Assembly: GCA_016716085.1 (NCBI GenBank)
Contig: JADJWY010000005.1
Span: forward strand, 642,041 to 706,040
Source of the DNA: Hahellaceae bacterium
GTDB lineage: Bacteria; Pseudomonadota; Gammaproteobacteria; Pseudomonadales; Oleiphilaceae
Direction of reading: 5' to 3'
Length of the DNA: 64,000 nt
Made by a program: the position numbers and the translations under genes
Notes under the pieces: generated by a model
Seen by the model: the letters and a program-made list of their open reading frames with translations, nothing else
Told to the model about the DNA's origin: nothing
The model's database searches: none
Part shown: piece by piece, positions 33,773 through 45,073 of the stretch
Position numbering within the stretch: position 1 is the stretch's first letter
Layout: each line of letters opens with the position of its first letter

Positions 33773-33808
33773 TGTAGTGAAATGACTACCTGAAGTTAAA
33801 TCACTCCT
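33773..33808. promoter_or_regulatory. Two abutting 18-bp HexR-like operators
   Basis: TGTAGTGAAATGACTACC (33773-33790) and TGAAGTTAAATCACTCCT (33791-33808) lie head to tail with no gap and agree at 12 of 18 positions. Both resemble the known HexR box TGTAATTAAATTACA. The first has a perfect GTAGT-N6-ACTAC symmetry. They sit between hexR and zwf, so HexR probably represses both directions. Confidence 0.65.
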
Positions 33809-33951
33809 GTGTAAAACCCTGTGATAAATTGATGTGACACGCCAATCGCCGCTATGGTGCCAAAAGACGGCTTGTTCACTATCGGTGTTTTTGCTTGCCG
33901 ATTGCATCCCGGAGTGCCAGAATTTATCAAACATTACGACGGATCAATGCC

Positions 33952-35427
33952 ATGGTAACGCATGCCTCTACGCCGTGTGACCTTGTCCTGTTTGGTGCGC
34001 TGGGCGACCTGGCGCAGCGCAAGCTTTTACCTGCCCTGTTTCAGTTGGAACGTTCGAATCTCCTGCATCCTCAGACCCGACTGATGGCCTTGGCCCGCCA
34101 GGATGGCGGCCTGGAGGCCTTTTACACGGAAACCCGTGAGCGACTCGCTCTCCAGGTAAAAGACGGGGAGCTCGATGAAGCCGTGTTGACCCGTTTCTTT
34201 GCCCGTGTCAGCTTTATTCAACTGGATTTCAAGCAGCCGGAAGGGTATCGCAAACTGGCTGAATGGCGCTCGGGGTCTTCCGCGCCGCAGATTGTCTATA
34301 TGGCCACTCCTCCTTCGCTGTATGGCGCGATCGCTGAACGCCTGAGTGAATCCGGCGTCGTCACGGAAAGTACCCGCGTCGTGGTTGAAAAACCAATTGG
34401 CCAGAACCTTGAAACATCTCGACAAATTAATGACCAACTGGGTCGTCATTTCGCGGAAACGCAGCTTTACCGTATCGACCACTACCTGGGCAAGGAAACG
34501 GTGCAGAACCTGATTGCGCTGCGTTTCGCCAACAATCTGTTTGCAACGCAGTGGAACCAGAAATACATCTCCCATGTCGAAATTACGGTGGCTGAGACTG
34601 TCGGCATTGAGGGGCGCTGGGGCTACTTTGATCAGGCCGGTCAGTTGCGGGACATGGTGCAGAATCATTTGTTGCAGTTGCTTTGCCTGATTGCGATGGA
34701 TCCCCCATCCGATCTCTCGGCAGACAGTATCCGCGACGAAAAAGTTAAAGTGCTGAAAGCGCTCCGCCCTATTACGCCTGAGAACATGGAAACGCATCTC
34801 GTGCGCGGCCAGTACACGGCGGGCAACATTAAAGGCAAAGCGGTTCCGGGCTACCTGGATGAAGAAGGCGCGGTTCCAGGCAGTACGACGGAAACCTTTG
34901 TTGCCATCAAGGCGGAGTTGGCCAATTGGCGCTGGGCGGGCGTTCCCTTCTATTTGCGCACCGGAAAGCGGATGCCCCAGAAATATTCCCAGATTCTGAT
35001 TCACTTCAAACCGGCGCCACACTACATCTTTGACCCGGATCAGAAGCACATCGCCAATAACAAACTGATTATTCGTCTGCAGCCTGACGAGGGGATTTCC
35101 CTGCAGGTACTGACGAAGGATCAGGGGCTCGACAAGGGTATGCGCCTGCGTCAGGGCCCCTTGCAGCTCAGCTTCTCCGAGGCTTTCAAAGCGGAACGCA
35201 TTCCAGATGCCTATGAACGGTTGCTTTGGGAAGTGATGAAAGGCAACCAATACCTGTTTGTGCGACGCGACGAGGTTGAATACGCCTGGCGCTGGATCGA
35301 TCAGGTCATCCAGAACTGTGAAAATCTCAACATGCCGCCCAAGCGATACGCGGCGGGGAGCTGGGGGCCGGTGGCCTCTATTGCCATGATTACCCGGGAT
35401 GGGCGAAGCTGGTATGAAGATACATGA
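33952..35427 (+). CDS. zwf: Glucose-6-phosphate 1-dehydrogenase
   Basis: A 491-residue enzyme oxidising glucose 6-phosphate to 6-phosphogluconolactone with NADP+ (or NAD+). The coenzyme fold is DLVLFGALGDLAQRKLLPAL and the active-site signature is RIDHYLGKETVQNL with the catalytic His-Asp region. Length fits the family. Start at ATG 33952 (MVTHASTP) is preferred over the frame opening at 33895. The pgl gene starts inside its 3' end. Feeding of the Entner-Doudoroff pathway begins here, under HexR control from the boxes upstream. Confidence 0.93.
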   Translation: MVTHASTPCDLVLFGALGDLAQRKLLPALFQLERSNLLHPQTRLMALARQDGGLEAFYTETRERLALQVKDGELDEAVLTRFFARVSFIQLDFKQPEGYRKLAEWRSGSSAPQIVYMATPPSLYGAIAERLSESGVVTESTRVVVEKPIGQNLETSRQINDQLGRHFAETQLYRIDHYLGKETVQNLIALRFANNLFATQWNQKYISHVEITVAETVGIEGRWGYFDQAGQLRDMVQNHLLQLLCLIAMDPPSDLSADSIRDEKVKVLKALRPITPENMETHLVRGQYTAGNIKGKAVPGYLDEEGAVPGSTTETFVAIKAELANWRWAGVPFYLRTGKRMPQKYSQILIHFKPAPHYIFDPDQKHIANNKLIIRLQPDEGISLQVLTKDQGLDKGMRLRQGPLQLSFSEAFKAERIPDAYERLLWEVMKGNQYLFVRRDEVEYAWRWIDQVIQNCENLNMPPKRYAAGSWGPVASIAMITRDGRSWYEDT

Positions 35428-36133
35428 GTTACCGTGGCCAGATGGCATCACACTGACCATTGACGCTGATCGTGACACGCTGGCGGAGCACCTGGCTGAG
35501 CAGGTCGCCGGGCAGTTACGTCATACGCTGCAGGTAAAGGCACGCGCTTTACTGGTCGTCAGCGGGGGCTCAACCCCGGTGCCATTCTTTCAGGCGCTGA
35601 GCCAAAAGACACTGGCGTGGAATCGGGTGGATGTGACCCTGGCGGATGAACGCTGGGTATCTGATAAGCATCCAGACAGCAATGCCGCCCTGGTCAAACG
35701 GCATTTACAGGTGAATCAGGCGGCGGCGTTGAACTGGGTTCCACTGCTGGCGGCTGAAGACCTTGCAGGAGCAGAGGTCTCTGCGGTAGACGCCCGCCTG
35801 AAGCACTTAGCCTGGCCAATTGATGTGCTGGTATTAGGAATGGGCAACGATGGCCACACCGCTTCACTCTTTCCGTGCGCAAAGACGCTGCCAGACGCGA
35901 TGACACGGTCATTGCATCAGGTTTGCGAGCGTATCGAACCGCAGACCGCGCCGCACGCCCGGCTGACCTTGACCTTGCCTGTATTGCAAGCGGCCCGTCA
36001 GACCTTTCTGCATGTGGTTGGGCAGGAGAAATTGAATACACTGGCATGTGCTTTATCGGCATTGAATCGTCCTCTGGACATGCCGATCCGGGCCTTTTGC
36101 CGCGCAGGACTTCAGGTCTACTGGAGCCCTTGA
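35414..36133 (+). CDS. pgl: 6-phosphogluconolactonase
   Basis: A 239-residue lactonase hydrolysing 6-phosphogluconolactone. It belongs to the glucosamine-6-phosphate isomerase-like family: VVSGGSTPVPFFQAL near the N-terminus, VTLADERWV and the signature VLGMGNDGHTASLFP. The ATG at 35414 lies 14 bases inside zwf, indicating coupled translation. The order zwf-pgl-eda is that of Pseudomonas-like bacteria. Nothing unusual is visible. Confidence 0.92.
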   Translation: MKIHELPWPDGITLTIDADRDTLAEHLAEQVAGQLRHTLQVKARALLVVSGGSTPVPFFQALSQKTLAWNRVDVTLADERWVSDKHPDSNAALVKRHLQVNQAAALNWVPLLAAEDLAGAEVSAVDARLKHLAWPIDVLVLGMGNDGHTASLFPCAKTLPDAMTRSLHQVCERIEPQTAPHARLTLTLPVLQAARQTFLHVVGQEKLNTLACALSALNRPLDMPIRAFCRAGLQVYWSP

Positions 36134-36162
36134 ACGTAACGTAATGGTATTGATGATGAATG

Positions 36163-36177
36163 AAGGAGGTCGGCGTG
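36163..36177 (+). promoter_or_regulatory. Strong ribosome-binding site fixing a GTG start for eda
   Basis: AAGGAGGT (36163-36170) is a near-perfect match to the 16S anti-Shine-Dalgarno and lies 4 bases before GTG at 36175. It overlaps a nearby in-frame ATG at 36160 and therefore decides the start in favour of GTG. Confidence 0.75.
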
Positions 36178-36834
36178 TCCGATAAATTGTTATCCCCTGT
36201 GCTGCAATCGCGCCTGGACGCGGTTCTGACCCGCTGTCCTCTGGTTCCTGTGATCACCCTTGAACGACTCGACGATGCAGTCCCCCTCGGGCAGGCACTT
36301 GCGGCGGGGGGGGTTACCACCCTTGAGATCACTTTGCGTACTGAACATGCCTATGGTGCTATCACTGCGCTGCGCAAGGCACTTCCAGACGCCTGGGTGG
36401 GAGTTGGCACCGTGGCCACGCTGGAGCAGTATCGTGCGGCTGAAGACGCGGGGGCTCAGTTCGTCATTACGCCGGGCTCTACCCTGGAATTGCTGGAATA
36501 CGGCACACAGGCGCAGGCGCCGCTGATTCCCGGTATCTCGTCCCTTTCGGAATTGATGGAAGGTTATCGCTTAGGGTATCGAGCCTTTAAATTCTTTCCG
36601 GCAGAGGTTGCGGGTGGTGTGCCGGCCCTGAAAGCCTTCGCCGGCCCTTTCCCGAATGTCCGTTTTGTGCCGACGGGTGGCATACAGGCGCATATGGCGC
36701 CGTCCTATCTGGCGTTATCGAATGTGGTGGCGGTGGGGGGGTCCTGGTTGACACCGCCTGATTTAATCCGTGCGGGTGACTGGGCAGGGATAACCCGCAT
36801 TGCCAGGGAAAGCCTTGAAATGCTTAAAAAATAA
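36175..36834 (+). CDS. eda: 2-dehydro-3-deoxyphosphogluconate (KDPG) aldolase
   Basis: A 219-residue class I aldolase splitting KDPG to pyruvate and glyceraldehyde 3-phosphate, the last Entner-Doudoroff step, with possible 4-hydroxy-2-oxoglutarate aldolase activity. TLEITLRT holds the active-site Glu, GVGTVAT the phosphate-binding part, and YRAFKFFPAE the Schiff-base lysine. GTG at 36175 is used because of the very strong upstream Shine-Dalgarno. It follows pgl after about 40 bases and belongs to the zwf operon. Confidence 0.92.
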   Translation: MSDKLLSPVLQSRLDAVLTRCPLVPVITLERLDDAVPLGQALAAGGVTTLEITLRTEHAYGAITALRKALPDAWVGVGTVATLEQYRAAEDAGAQFVITPGSTLELLEYGTQAQAPLIPGISSLSELMEGYRLGYRAFKFFPAEVAGGVPALKAFAGPFPNVRFVPTGGIQAHMAPSYLALSNVVAVGGSWLTPPDLIRAGDWAGITRIARESLEMLKK

Positions 36835-36968
36835 TCCCTGTTTCTCCGAGCTACCTATTTGGGGTTGATGATTAGCGTTAAGGTTTACTAACACGGTTCA
36901 TGGAATGGTCTATGCTTTGGACTGGGTTTCATCAAGTCCAAGGGCAGCGCAACGCTGGGAGCATCCCA

Positions 36969-39158
36969 ATGAAAATCAATATGCCGGTCACGGATCGCGA
37001 GATTGACTATGGCTGCGAAGTCATTCTGGTTTCCAAGACTGATCTTAAAGGCGCCATTACCTACGTCAATGCTGATTTCATTCAGGTCAGTGGCTTTACC
37101 GAAGCAGAACTGATAGGCAAGAACCATAACCTCGTCCGCCACCCGGATATGCCGCCCGAGGCCTTTGGTGATTTGTGGAAGAACGTCAAGCTGGGAAAGC
37201 CGTGGGTAGGCCTGGTCAAGAATCGCTGTAAAAACGGCGATTATTACTGGGTGCAGGCGAATGTCACGCCAGTTATGCGTGAGGGTACGGTTGTTGAATA
37301 CATGTCGGTTCGCAGTAAACCCACCCGTCAACAAATCGAAGCGGCCGAAAAGCTTTATCGCGATATACGCGACAAACGCGCTACGCTCGAAGGCGGCTCT
37401 GTAGATAAAATCAAGCATAAGTGGAGTCAGGTCAGTTACAGCAATCGCCTCATGATGGCCTCTGCTTTGATGGTGATTGGCTTGATGTATCAATGGATAG
37501 CTGGTGCAGAGGCGATAGGCTACTGGGCGGCCGGCACTGTGATCCTGGCTAGCCTGGCCGCGATGGTCGCCATGGTGTTTGGCGGATTGATCAATCCGCT
37601 CAGTGGCATTGTGCACCATCTCAAGGAAATCACGCAGGGGAATTTTCACACCCAAATTCCCATTGCAGGCGATCACGAGATGGCCAGGCTCTATCAGGCG
37701 ACCAAGTCGCTGCAGGTGAAGGTGGGTTTCGATGTGGTGGATGCGAACGTGAGAGCGGCTGAAGGCGCACGCTTGCGTCAGGCCCTGGACGCGGTGTCTG
37801 CCAATGTGATGATGGCGGATGACCGCAACAACATCATTTACCTGAACCGGGCAGTGGTCAGTACCCTGCGCATTGCAGAAAGCGATATCCAAAAAGATTT
37901 ACCGGTGTTCAATGTGTCGACGCTGATGGGCGCCTCCATTGATATTTTCCATAAAAATCCCTCGCATCAGCAGAACCTGCTTAAGCATCTGAATAAAACG
38001 CACAATGCTCACCTGCAAATCGGGGGGCGTCGTATGGATCTGGTATTGAATCCGGTCATTGCCGAAGACGGTAAACGCCTGGGTACTGTGGTGGAATGGA
38101 AAGACCGAACCGCAGAACTGGCCATTGAGCATGAGATCGATACCCTGGTCGCGGCTGCAGTCGCAGGCGACATGTCACCTCGCCTGGATGAAAAAGGTAA
38201 GGACGGCTTCTTCCTGAAACTCAGCCAGGGCCTGAATGAAATGGTGAAAACCTGCGACAATTTTGTGAAGGAGATTGGTCAGGTCTTCGAGGCAATGTCA
38301 GAAGGCGATTTGACTACGCCGGTAAGAGGAAAATATTTCGGTGACTTTGATCGTATCAAGCAGAATGCGAATACCAGCATTGAGAAGCTTACTGAAGTCG
38401 TGAGCAGCATCACGGATTCGGCCGAGGCCGTCAATTCTGCCGCGGGCGAGATTGCGCAAGGAAATCTTGAGTTGAGTCAGAGAACGGAGTCTCAGGCCAG
38501 TGCGTTGGAACAGACAGCGTCCAGCATGGAAGAAATTACCGCAACGGTGAAGCAGAATGCTGAGTTCACCAATGAAGCCAACGGCATGGCGATGGAAGCT
38601 CGCAATCAGGCCCAATCGGGTGGCGCGGTGGTCAAGCAGGCGGTCTCTGCCATGAGCGACATTCTGACTTCGTCTCATCAGATCAATAATATTATTGGTG
38701 TTATTAATGAGATCGCCTTCCAGACTAACCTCCTGGCGCTTAACGCCGCCGTCGAATCTGCACGTGCGGGTGAGCAGGGGCGGGGCTTTGCAGTGGTGGC
38801 CAGTGAAGTGCGCTTATTGGCTCAGCGGTCGGCCGAGGCCGCTAAAGAAATCAAGGATCTGATCAAAGCCAGTGTCAGCAAAGTCGAAAGCGGCTCGCAA
38901 TTAGTGAATCAATCTGGCGAAACGCTGACGACCATCATGCAATCCGTTGAGCGACTGGCGCAGATCATCGGTGATGTGAGCCATGGCTCAGCGGAACAGA
39001 CATCCGGTATCGAGCAGATCAATATCGCGATCTCTCAGATGGACGAAATGACGCAGCATAACGCAGCAGTCGTGGAAGAAGCGTCTGCCGCAAGCGAAGC
39101 ATTGGCAGAGCAGGCGGCATCCATGAAACAATTGATCGGCTTCTTCCGGGTTGGCTAA
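36969..39158 (+). CDS. PAS-containing chemoreceptor, Aer-like with two PAS domains
   Basis: A 729-residue receptor. The N-terminal PAS (about residues 15-115, with FTEAELIGKNHNLVRHPDMP) is the Aer-type that binds FAD in E. coli. Two membrane helices follow (about 160-206) with almost no periplasmic loop, then HAMP and a second PAS-like domain (about 270-380). The signalling domain has the tip INEIAFQTNLLALNAAVESA. There is no docking pentapeptide; it ends IGFFRVG. The start at 36969 follows GGGAG. It lies between eda and pyk, outside the main chemotaxis cluster, so it may report redox or energy state during sugar use. Confidence 0.88.
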   Translation: MKINMPVTDREIDYGCEVILVSKTDLKGAITYVNADFIQVSGFTEAELIGKNHNLVRHPDMPPEAFGDLWKNVKLGKPWVGLVKNRCKNGDYYWVQANVTPVMREGTVVEYMSVRSKPTRQQIEAAEKLYRDIRDKRATLEGGSVDKIKHKWSQVSYSNRLMMASALMVIGLMYQWIAGAEAIGYWAAGTVILASLAAMVAMVFGGLINPLSGIVHHLKEITQGNFHTQIPIAGDHEMARLYQATKSLQVKVGFDVVDANVRAAEGARLRQALDAVSANVMMADDRNNIIYLNRAVVSTLRIAESDIQKDLPVFNVSTLMGASIDIFHKNPSHQQNLLKHLNKTHNAHLQIGGRRMDLVLNPVIAEDGKRLGTVVEWKDRTAELAIEHEIDTLVAAAVAGDMSPRLDEKGKDGFFLKLSQGLNEMVKTCDNFVKEIGQVFEAMSEGDLTTPVRGKYFGDFDRIKQNANTSIEKLTEVVSSITDSAEAVNSAAGEIAQGNLELSQRTESQASALEQTASSMEEITATVKQNAEFTNEANGMAMEARNQAQSGGAVVKQAVSAMSDILTSSHQINNIIGVINEIAFQTNLLALNAAVESARAGEQGRGFAVVASEVRLLAQRSAEAAKEIKDLIKASVSKVESGSQLVNQSGETLTTIMQSVERLAQIIGDVSHGSAEQTSGIEQINIAISQMDEMTQHNAAVVEEASAASEALAEQAASMKQLIGFFRVG

Positions 39159-39183
39159 TCCTCCGCGCCGTCCTTGTGGTCGT

Positions 39184-39208
39184 GCCCCGCGTATGCGGGG
39201 CTTTTTTT
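39184..39208 (+). terminator. Rho-independent terminator after the Aer-like receptor gene
   Basis: GCCCCGC-GTAT-GCGGGGC forms a perfect 7-bp GC stem followed at once by seven T residues, a textbook terminator 26 bases past the stop. The pyk gene converges on it and may use the same hairpin. Confidence 0.92.
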
Positions 39209-39218
39209 GATCTGCACG

Positions 39219-40667
39219 CTACTGAATCGCCTCGCCGACTTTGACGATCTTCATCGAATTTGTACCGCCCTGCGCGTTAACATAGTCACCTTTGGTGATG
39301 ACAACCAGATCGCCTTCCTGCACCACGCCGCGTTGACGGAGCGTGTCAATCGCCTGCTGATTCACCTCGGCATTGGGGTATTCCGTGGCATCGAAGGGAA
39401 TGCTGTGAACGCCTTTGTATAAACACACTTTGTGCTGCGTGATGGGGCGCCGTGAAAATGCGAAAATGGGCAAAGGTGACTTGATTCTGGACATCAACAG
39501 GGGCGTGGCACCGGTTTCGGTCATGCAGACGATCGCCTTCACGCCCCGCAGATGATTTGCTGCATACATGGCCGAAAGCGCGATAGCTTCATCCACACGA
39601 TGCATGCCTTCGTGAATCCGGTGCTTGGATTGATGGGTGGAGGGGTGTTTCTCTGCGCCGATTGCGATACGGGCCATGGCCGCAACCGCCTCGACCGGGT
39701 ATTCACCCACGGCTGATTCGGCTGACAACATAACGGCATCGGTGTAGTCAAATACGGCGTTAGCAATGTCAGACACCTCTGCGCGGGTCGGCATGGGACT
39801 GGTGATCATGGACTCCATCATCTGCGTCGCCGTGATGACGATTCGGTTGAGTGTGCGGGCACGGGCAATCAGGTATTTCTGCACGCCGACAAGTTCTGCA
39901 TCACCAATTTCGACGCCCAGATCGCCGCGCGCCACCATGATAGCCTCTGACGCGAGAATGACTTTATCGAGCATGGCGATATCATGCACCAGATCCGCAC
40001 GCTCTATTTTCGCGACGAGGCCAGCTTCCGAGTTCGCGTCGTTCAACAGGCGGCGGGCTTCAAGCATGTCTGCCTCTGTCCGCACGAAAGACACCGCCAC
40101 ATAATCTGCCTTAAGACGGCTTGCGGTGATCAGATCAGCCTTGTCCTTGTCGGTGAGGGCTGGTGCGGACAGGCCACCGCCGAGTTTATTCAGCCCCTTG
40201 TTGTTCGAGAGCTTTCCACCCACGCGCACCTGGGTTTCAATGCGAGTGCCATTCACCGAGGTGACCTGCACTTCGATGCGACCATCATCGAGTACCAGAA
40301 CGTCGCCGGGACTGACATCGCGTGCGAGATCCTCATAATCCAGCCCGACGCCGGTCTCGTCGCCAGACAGCTTATCCCGCGTGGCATCCAATACGAATGA
40401 CTGACCCACCTCAAGCTGCACTGAACCATTAACGAAACGGGCGATTCGCAATTTGGGGCCTTGCAGGTCCACCAGAATGGCGACAAGGCGGCCGCAGGCG
40501 TTTGCCTGGGTTCGGACCGCTTCGGCGCGGGCGATATGGTCTTCAGGCGCCCCATGTGAAAAGTTCAGGCGGACGACATCGACCCCAGCCTGAATGATGG
40601 CGCGAAGGGCTTCCGGTGTTTGGGTGGCGGGGCCAAGTGTGGCGACGATTTTGGTGCGTCTGAGCAT
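39219..40667 (-). CDS. pyk: Pyruvate kinase
   Basis: A 482-residue enzyme making pyruvate and ATP from phosphoenolpyruvate. The N-terminal LRRTKIVATLGPAT, the catalytic region VAKIERADLV and IMVARGDLGVEIG, and the TQMMESMITSPMPTRAEVSD signature are present. A long C-terminal allosteric domain is complete. The length and style match PykA (type II). GAGGAC precedes the ATG by 8 bases. It is divergent from edd with 77 bases between the two starts. Confidence 0.92.
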   Translation of the reverse strand: MLRRTKIVATLGPATQTPEALRAIIQAGVDVVRLNFSHGAPEDHIARAEAVRTQANACGRLVAILVDLQGPKLRIARFVNGSVQLEVGQSFVLDATRDKLSGDETGVGLDYEDLARDVSPGDVLVLDDGRIEVQVTSVNGTRIETQVRVGGKLSNNKGLNKLGGGLSAPALTDKDKADLITASRLKADYVAVSFVRTEADMLEARRLLNDANSEAGLVAKIERADLVHDIAMLDKVILASEAIMVARGDLGVEIGDAELVGVQKYLIARARTLNRIVITATQMMESMITSPMPTRAEVSDIANAVFDYTDAVMLSAESAVGEYPVEAVAAMARIAIGAEKHPSTHQSKHRIHEGMHRVDEAIALSAMYAANHLRGVKAIVCMTETGATPLLMSRIKSPLPIFAFSRRPITQHKVCLYKGVHSIPFDATEYPNAEVNQQAIDTLRQRGVVQEGDLVVITKGDYVNAQGGTNSMKIVKVGEAIQ

Positions 40668-40744
40668 GAAACAAGTCCTCGTTACTCTGCAGGTTCTATG
40701 GCATATTGCAGTTTACAGCCCCTACCACGGTGAGGAACAGTCGA

Positions 40745-42564
<1,820 letters not shown>

Positions 42565-42568
<4 letters not shown>

Positions 42569-43542
42569 CGCAGGGTGTAGCGTCCGAGTGGGCGTTGGTC
42601 GGGGATATTGGTGGCACCAATGCACGATTTGCACTGGTGAGACCCGGAACCACCGCACTTGAACAGGTGAAGGTCCTACCCTGCCTGGCGTACCCGAATC
42701 TGGATGGTGCGGTACAGGATTACCTCAGGCAGGTCGGTGTGAGTGGCATTAATCAGTCCTGTCTGGCCTTTGCGTGCCCTGTTCAGGACGCTCACATCAA
42801 ATTGACCAACGCCCACTGGGCCTTCGAAAAGCGAGTAATGCAAAACCAATTGGGGATGGATGTTTTCAAGGTGGTCAATGATTTCACGGCGATGGCCCTG
42901 GGTGTGCTGCATGTGGCGGAGGATCAGCGCTTTCAGGTGGGCGGTGAATCAGCTCGCAAGGGCGCCCCGGTCCTCGTGATCGGGCCTGGCACCGGGTTGG
43001 GCGTATCGGGCCTGGTCCCTACCGCTCAGGGTTGGCTGCCCCTGGCGACGGAGGGAGGGCATGTCGATCTGGTCGCAAGCGATGATCTGGAGCTGGCCGT
43101 CCAGTCGAAGCTCCGATCCCGGTTCGGACGGGTCTCCGCTGAACGCGCACTGTGTGGTGAGGGGCTCGAAAACATTTACCGGGCGATACAGGTCGAACAG
43201 GGGGTGCCCGACAATCCCTTGCGGGCGCCTGAAATAACGGCGGCTGCACAGTCACAATCTGACCCTATCGCCCTGGCGACCTTGGACCTGTTTTGTGCCC
43301 TCTTGGGTCGGGTGGCCGGTAATGCTGCCCTGACGCTGGGTGCGTTAGGCGGCGTTTACGTGTGTGGAGGCATCATCCCGCGCATCAGTGAGTTTTTCCA
43401 GCGCAGCCGTTTTCGGGCCTGTTTTGAGGACAAAGGGCGAATGGGGGCTTATCTGAAGCCCGTTCCCGTCTGGGTTGTTACCGACAACTATACAGGCCTG
43501 AGAGGGGCCGCCGCCGCTTTGGATAATCCGGTGGTACAATAA
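42565..43542 (+). CDS. glk: Glucokinase
   Basis: A 325-residue cytosolic glucokinase of the bacterial Glk family. LVGDIGGTNARFAL is the phosphate-binding loop. FKVVNDFTAMALGV includes the catalytic Asp region, LVIGPGTGLGVSGLV the sugar and phosphate site, and GGIIPRI the C-terminal adenosine motif. Its ATG lies inside the edd stop (ATGA), so dehydratase and kinase are translated together. It provides glucose 6-phosphate for zwf. Confidence 0.92.
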
Positions 43543-43553
43543 AGACTGAGCGT

Positions 43554-43925
43554 TTACGGGCAACGACTACTGATGAGGGCGCCGGTCATCGCGCCGGCCA
43601 GATCCGCCACCAGATCTTTAGTGCTGAAGGGTTTGCCCTGACTGCGATCATAAAACTCTTTCCCAAGCCCAACACTAAAACTCAGGCCAATGCTGAGCGC
43701 AGCGGTTTGGCAGTCGGTTCGCTGACCGCTCTCCAGAAAATCGCTGCCGGCTGCAGCCAGCGCCGCAGATCCGAAAAAATGGGCAAATTTATCGTCCCCC
43801 AGCCATTCGCTTTCATCATTGGCAAAGGTTGCGCAGCCTTGCAGTGTAGGGAAGGCAAAGGCCAGAAAAACAAAAGGCACCGCGCGCCGAAGGGCGACAC
43901 GGTGCCTGGTGCGTGGTGCAGCCAT
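43554..43925 (-). CDS. YfiM-like small lipoprotein (DUF2279)
   Basis: A 123-residue protein with a long basic N-terminus, then a hydrophobic stretch and the lipobox LQGC. The mature portion has the YfiM pattern: DDKFAHFFGSAALAAAG, LGKEFYDRSQGKPFSTKDLVADLAG. No function is known. The ATG at 43925 overlaps the stop of the upstream gene (TGATG), and GTG at 43928 is possible. It converges on glk with an 11-base gap. Confidence 0.78.
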   Translation of the reverse strand: MAAPRTRHRVALRRAVPFVFLAFAFPTLQGCATFANDESEWLGDDKFAHFFGSAALAAAGSDFLESGQRTDCQTAALSIGLSFSVGLGKEFYDRSQGKPFSTKDLVADLAGAMTGALISSRCP

Positions 43926-44314
43926 CACACTGCGCGGTATTCAACCTTGTTTTCGTGCAGAACCAGTTCCGCTTTGCCCGTCAGCCAGGCGCGGTCGTAA
44001 GGTGAAATGAAGTACACAGCGATGACCAGCCCGTAGAACAGACCGAACATCCATGAGTAGTTGAACGTGGCAATGCTGATAAACAACACGCCGAGCACGC
44101 TCAGATAGGCTTTCAATTCGCTGACATCGACCAATGCGGTGGCCTCAATTTTCTGCAGCAGCAGAAACAGTTTGACGCTGGCAAAGACGGTGGCGGTGAA
44201 AACGAGGAACAGCACAATGGACGCACCATTGATTCCCGAAAAGAGAAAATGGGCGGCAGAAAAGAAAAGCGAGACGAGCACCAGACGCTCTGGTGTTTTT
44301 TCACTCAGTTGCAT
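43925..44314 (-). CDS. Small hypothetical membrane protein
   Basis: A 129-residue protein with four hydrophobic stretches: LVLVSLFFSAAHFLF, IVLFLVFTATVFASVKLFLLL, LSVLGVLFISIATF and WMFGLFYGLVIAVYF. The start at 44314 is chosen because AGGGAG lies 8 bases upstream; the frame opens further out. It is coupled to the YfiM-like gene downstream by a one-base stop/start overlap. I do not recognise a family. An inner-membrane role is clear from hydropathy only. Confidence 0.72.
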   Translation of the reverse strand: MQLSEKTPERLVLVSLFFSAAHFLFSGINGASIVLFLVFTATVFASVKLFLLLQKIEATALVDVSELKAYLSVLGVLFISIATFNYSWMFGLFYGLVIAVYFISPYDRAWLTGKAELVLHENKVEYRAV

Positions 44315-44474
44315 GATGAAACTCCCTGAAATGCAGTTGCATGGGGTAGTGTAGTCCAACTCCATTCCAAGTTTCATGAATACTTTGTAAGCACGTGTAA
44401 CGTCTGAAATGCGGTTATGGTAGGCTGTTGTAAATGGGATGATTTTCAGTCAATCGGAAGAGGAGAAAACTGTC

Positions 44475-44906
44475 ATGCGTCGTTTCGGTCTGGTCATGCT
44501 TTACACTTTGTTGGCCGCCTGCGGCAGTTTTGCCAGTAAACCGGTGTATGCGCCAGCAGATGAGAAAAACCCGCTGGGTCATGCCGTCACGGAGATCGGT
44601 GGAAATGAATACTGGGTGACTTTCAGGGCTGACCAACAAATGGATAGTCGTGAAGTAGAAGACTATGCATTTCAGCGTGCCTCTGAACTTGCAGTTGAAA
44701 AGAAAAAAGCGGGATTTGATCTGGTTGACCAAAAATGTGGTGAAGAAACGCTGAGCTGGAATGTGCCGGAGCATCGGGGCAATTACATTCAGGCTGGGGA
44801 CGCTTATTCTGGTAAACCCATTACGGAGACGGTTATCCCCAGTTATACCCACGAAAAAGACTTCCTTTTTTGCCGTTTGAGAATCAAGTTACTTGATCAG
44901 CTTTAA
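44475..44906 (+). CDS. Small putative lipoprotein, CC0125/CC1285-like
   Basis: A 143-residue exported protein, MRRFGLVMLYTLLAACGSF, with a lipobox LAAC. The mature region, NEYWVTFRADQQMDSREVEDYAFQ followed by RASELAVEKKKAGFDLVD, resembles small lipoproteins that carry a 'G-x-Y-x-V-x-F ... RAAELA' pattern; the match is suggestive only. GAGGAGA precedes the ATG by 9 bases. It stands alone and diverges from the membrane protein gene. Confidence 0.75.
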   Translation: MRRFGLVMLYTLLAACGSFASKPVYAPADEKNPLGHAVTEIGGNEYWVTFRADQQMDSREVEDYAFQRASELAVEKKKAGFDLVDQKCGEETLSWNVPEHRGNYIQAGDAYSGKPITETVIPSYTHEKDFLFCRLRIKLLDQL

Positions 44907-45073
44907 GCGGGAAATTTGACACGAATCGTTCGACCGGCTTTTTTTCTTGCAATGTACGTATTTTACTCCATACTGAGTTCATCCCGTGGGGGATGACTGT
45001 CGTTTTGTGTGGGCGTTTGGGTGAGCGACGGTGAGGCTTTGCTGCAAGCGCCGTTGAATTGAGAGAAGACACA

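Noticed and set aside
34027..35478. Long open frame (483 codons) on the strand opposite zwf
   Set aside because: It lies fully antisense to an unmistakable zwf and has no recognisable domain or ribosome site; a codon-usage shadow.
36888..37892. Open frame of 334 codons antisense to the Aer-like receptor
   Set aside because: No homology visible and the sense gene is certain.
40668..40744. HexR box between pyk and edd
   Set aside because: HexR often controls these genes, but I could find no TGTARTNAAAT-like palindrome in the 77-base spacer.
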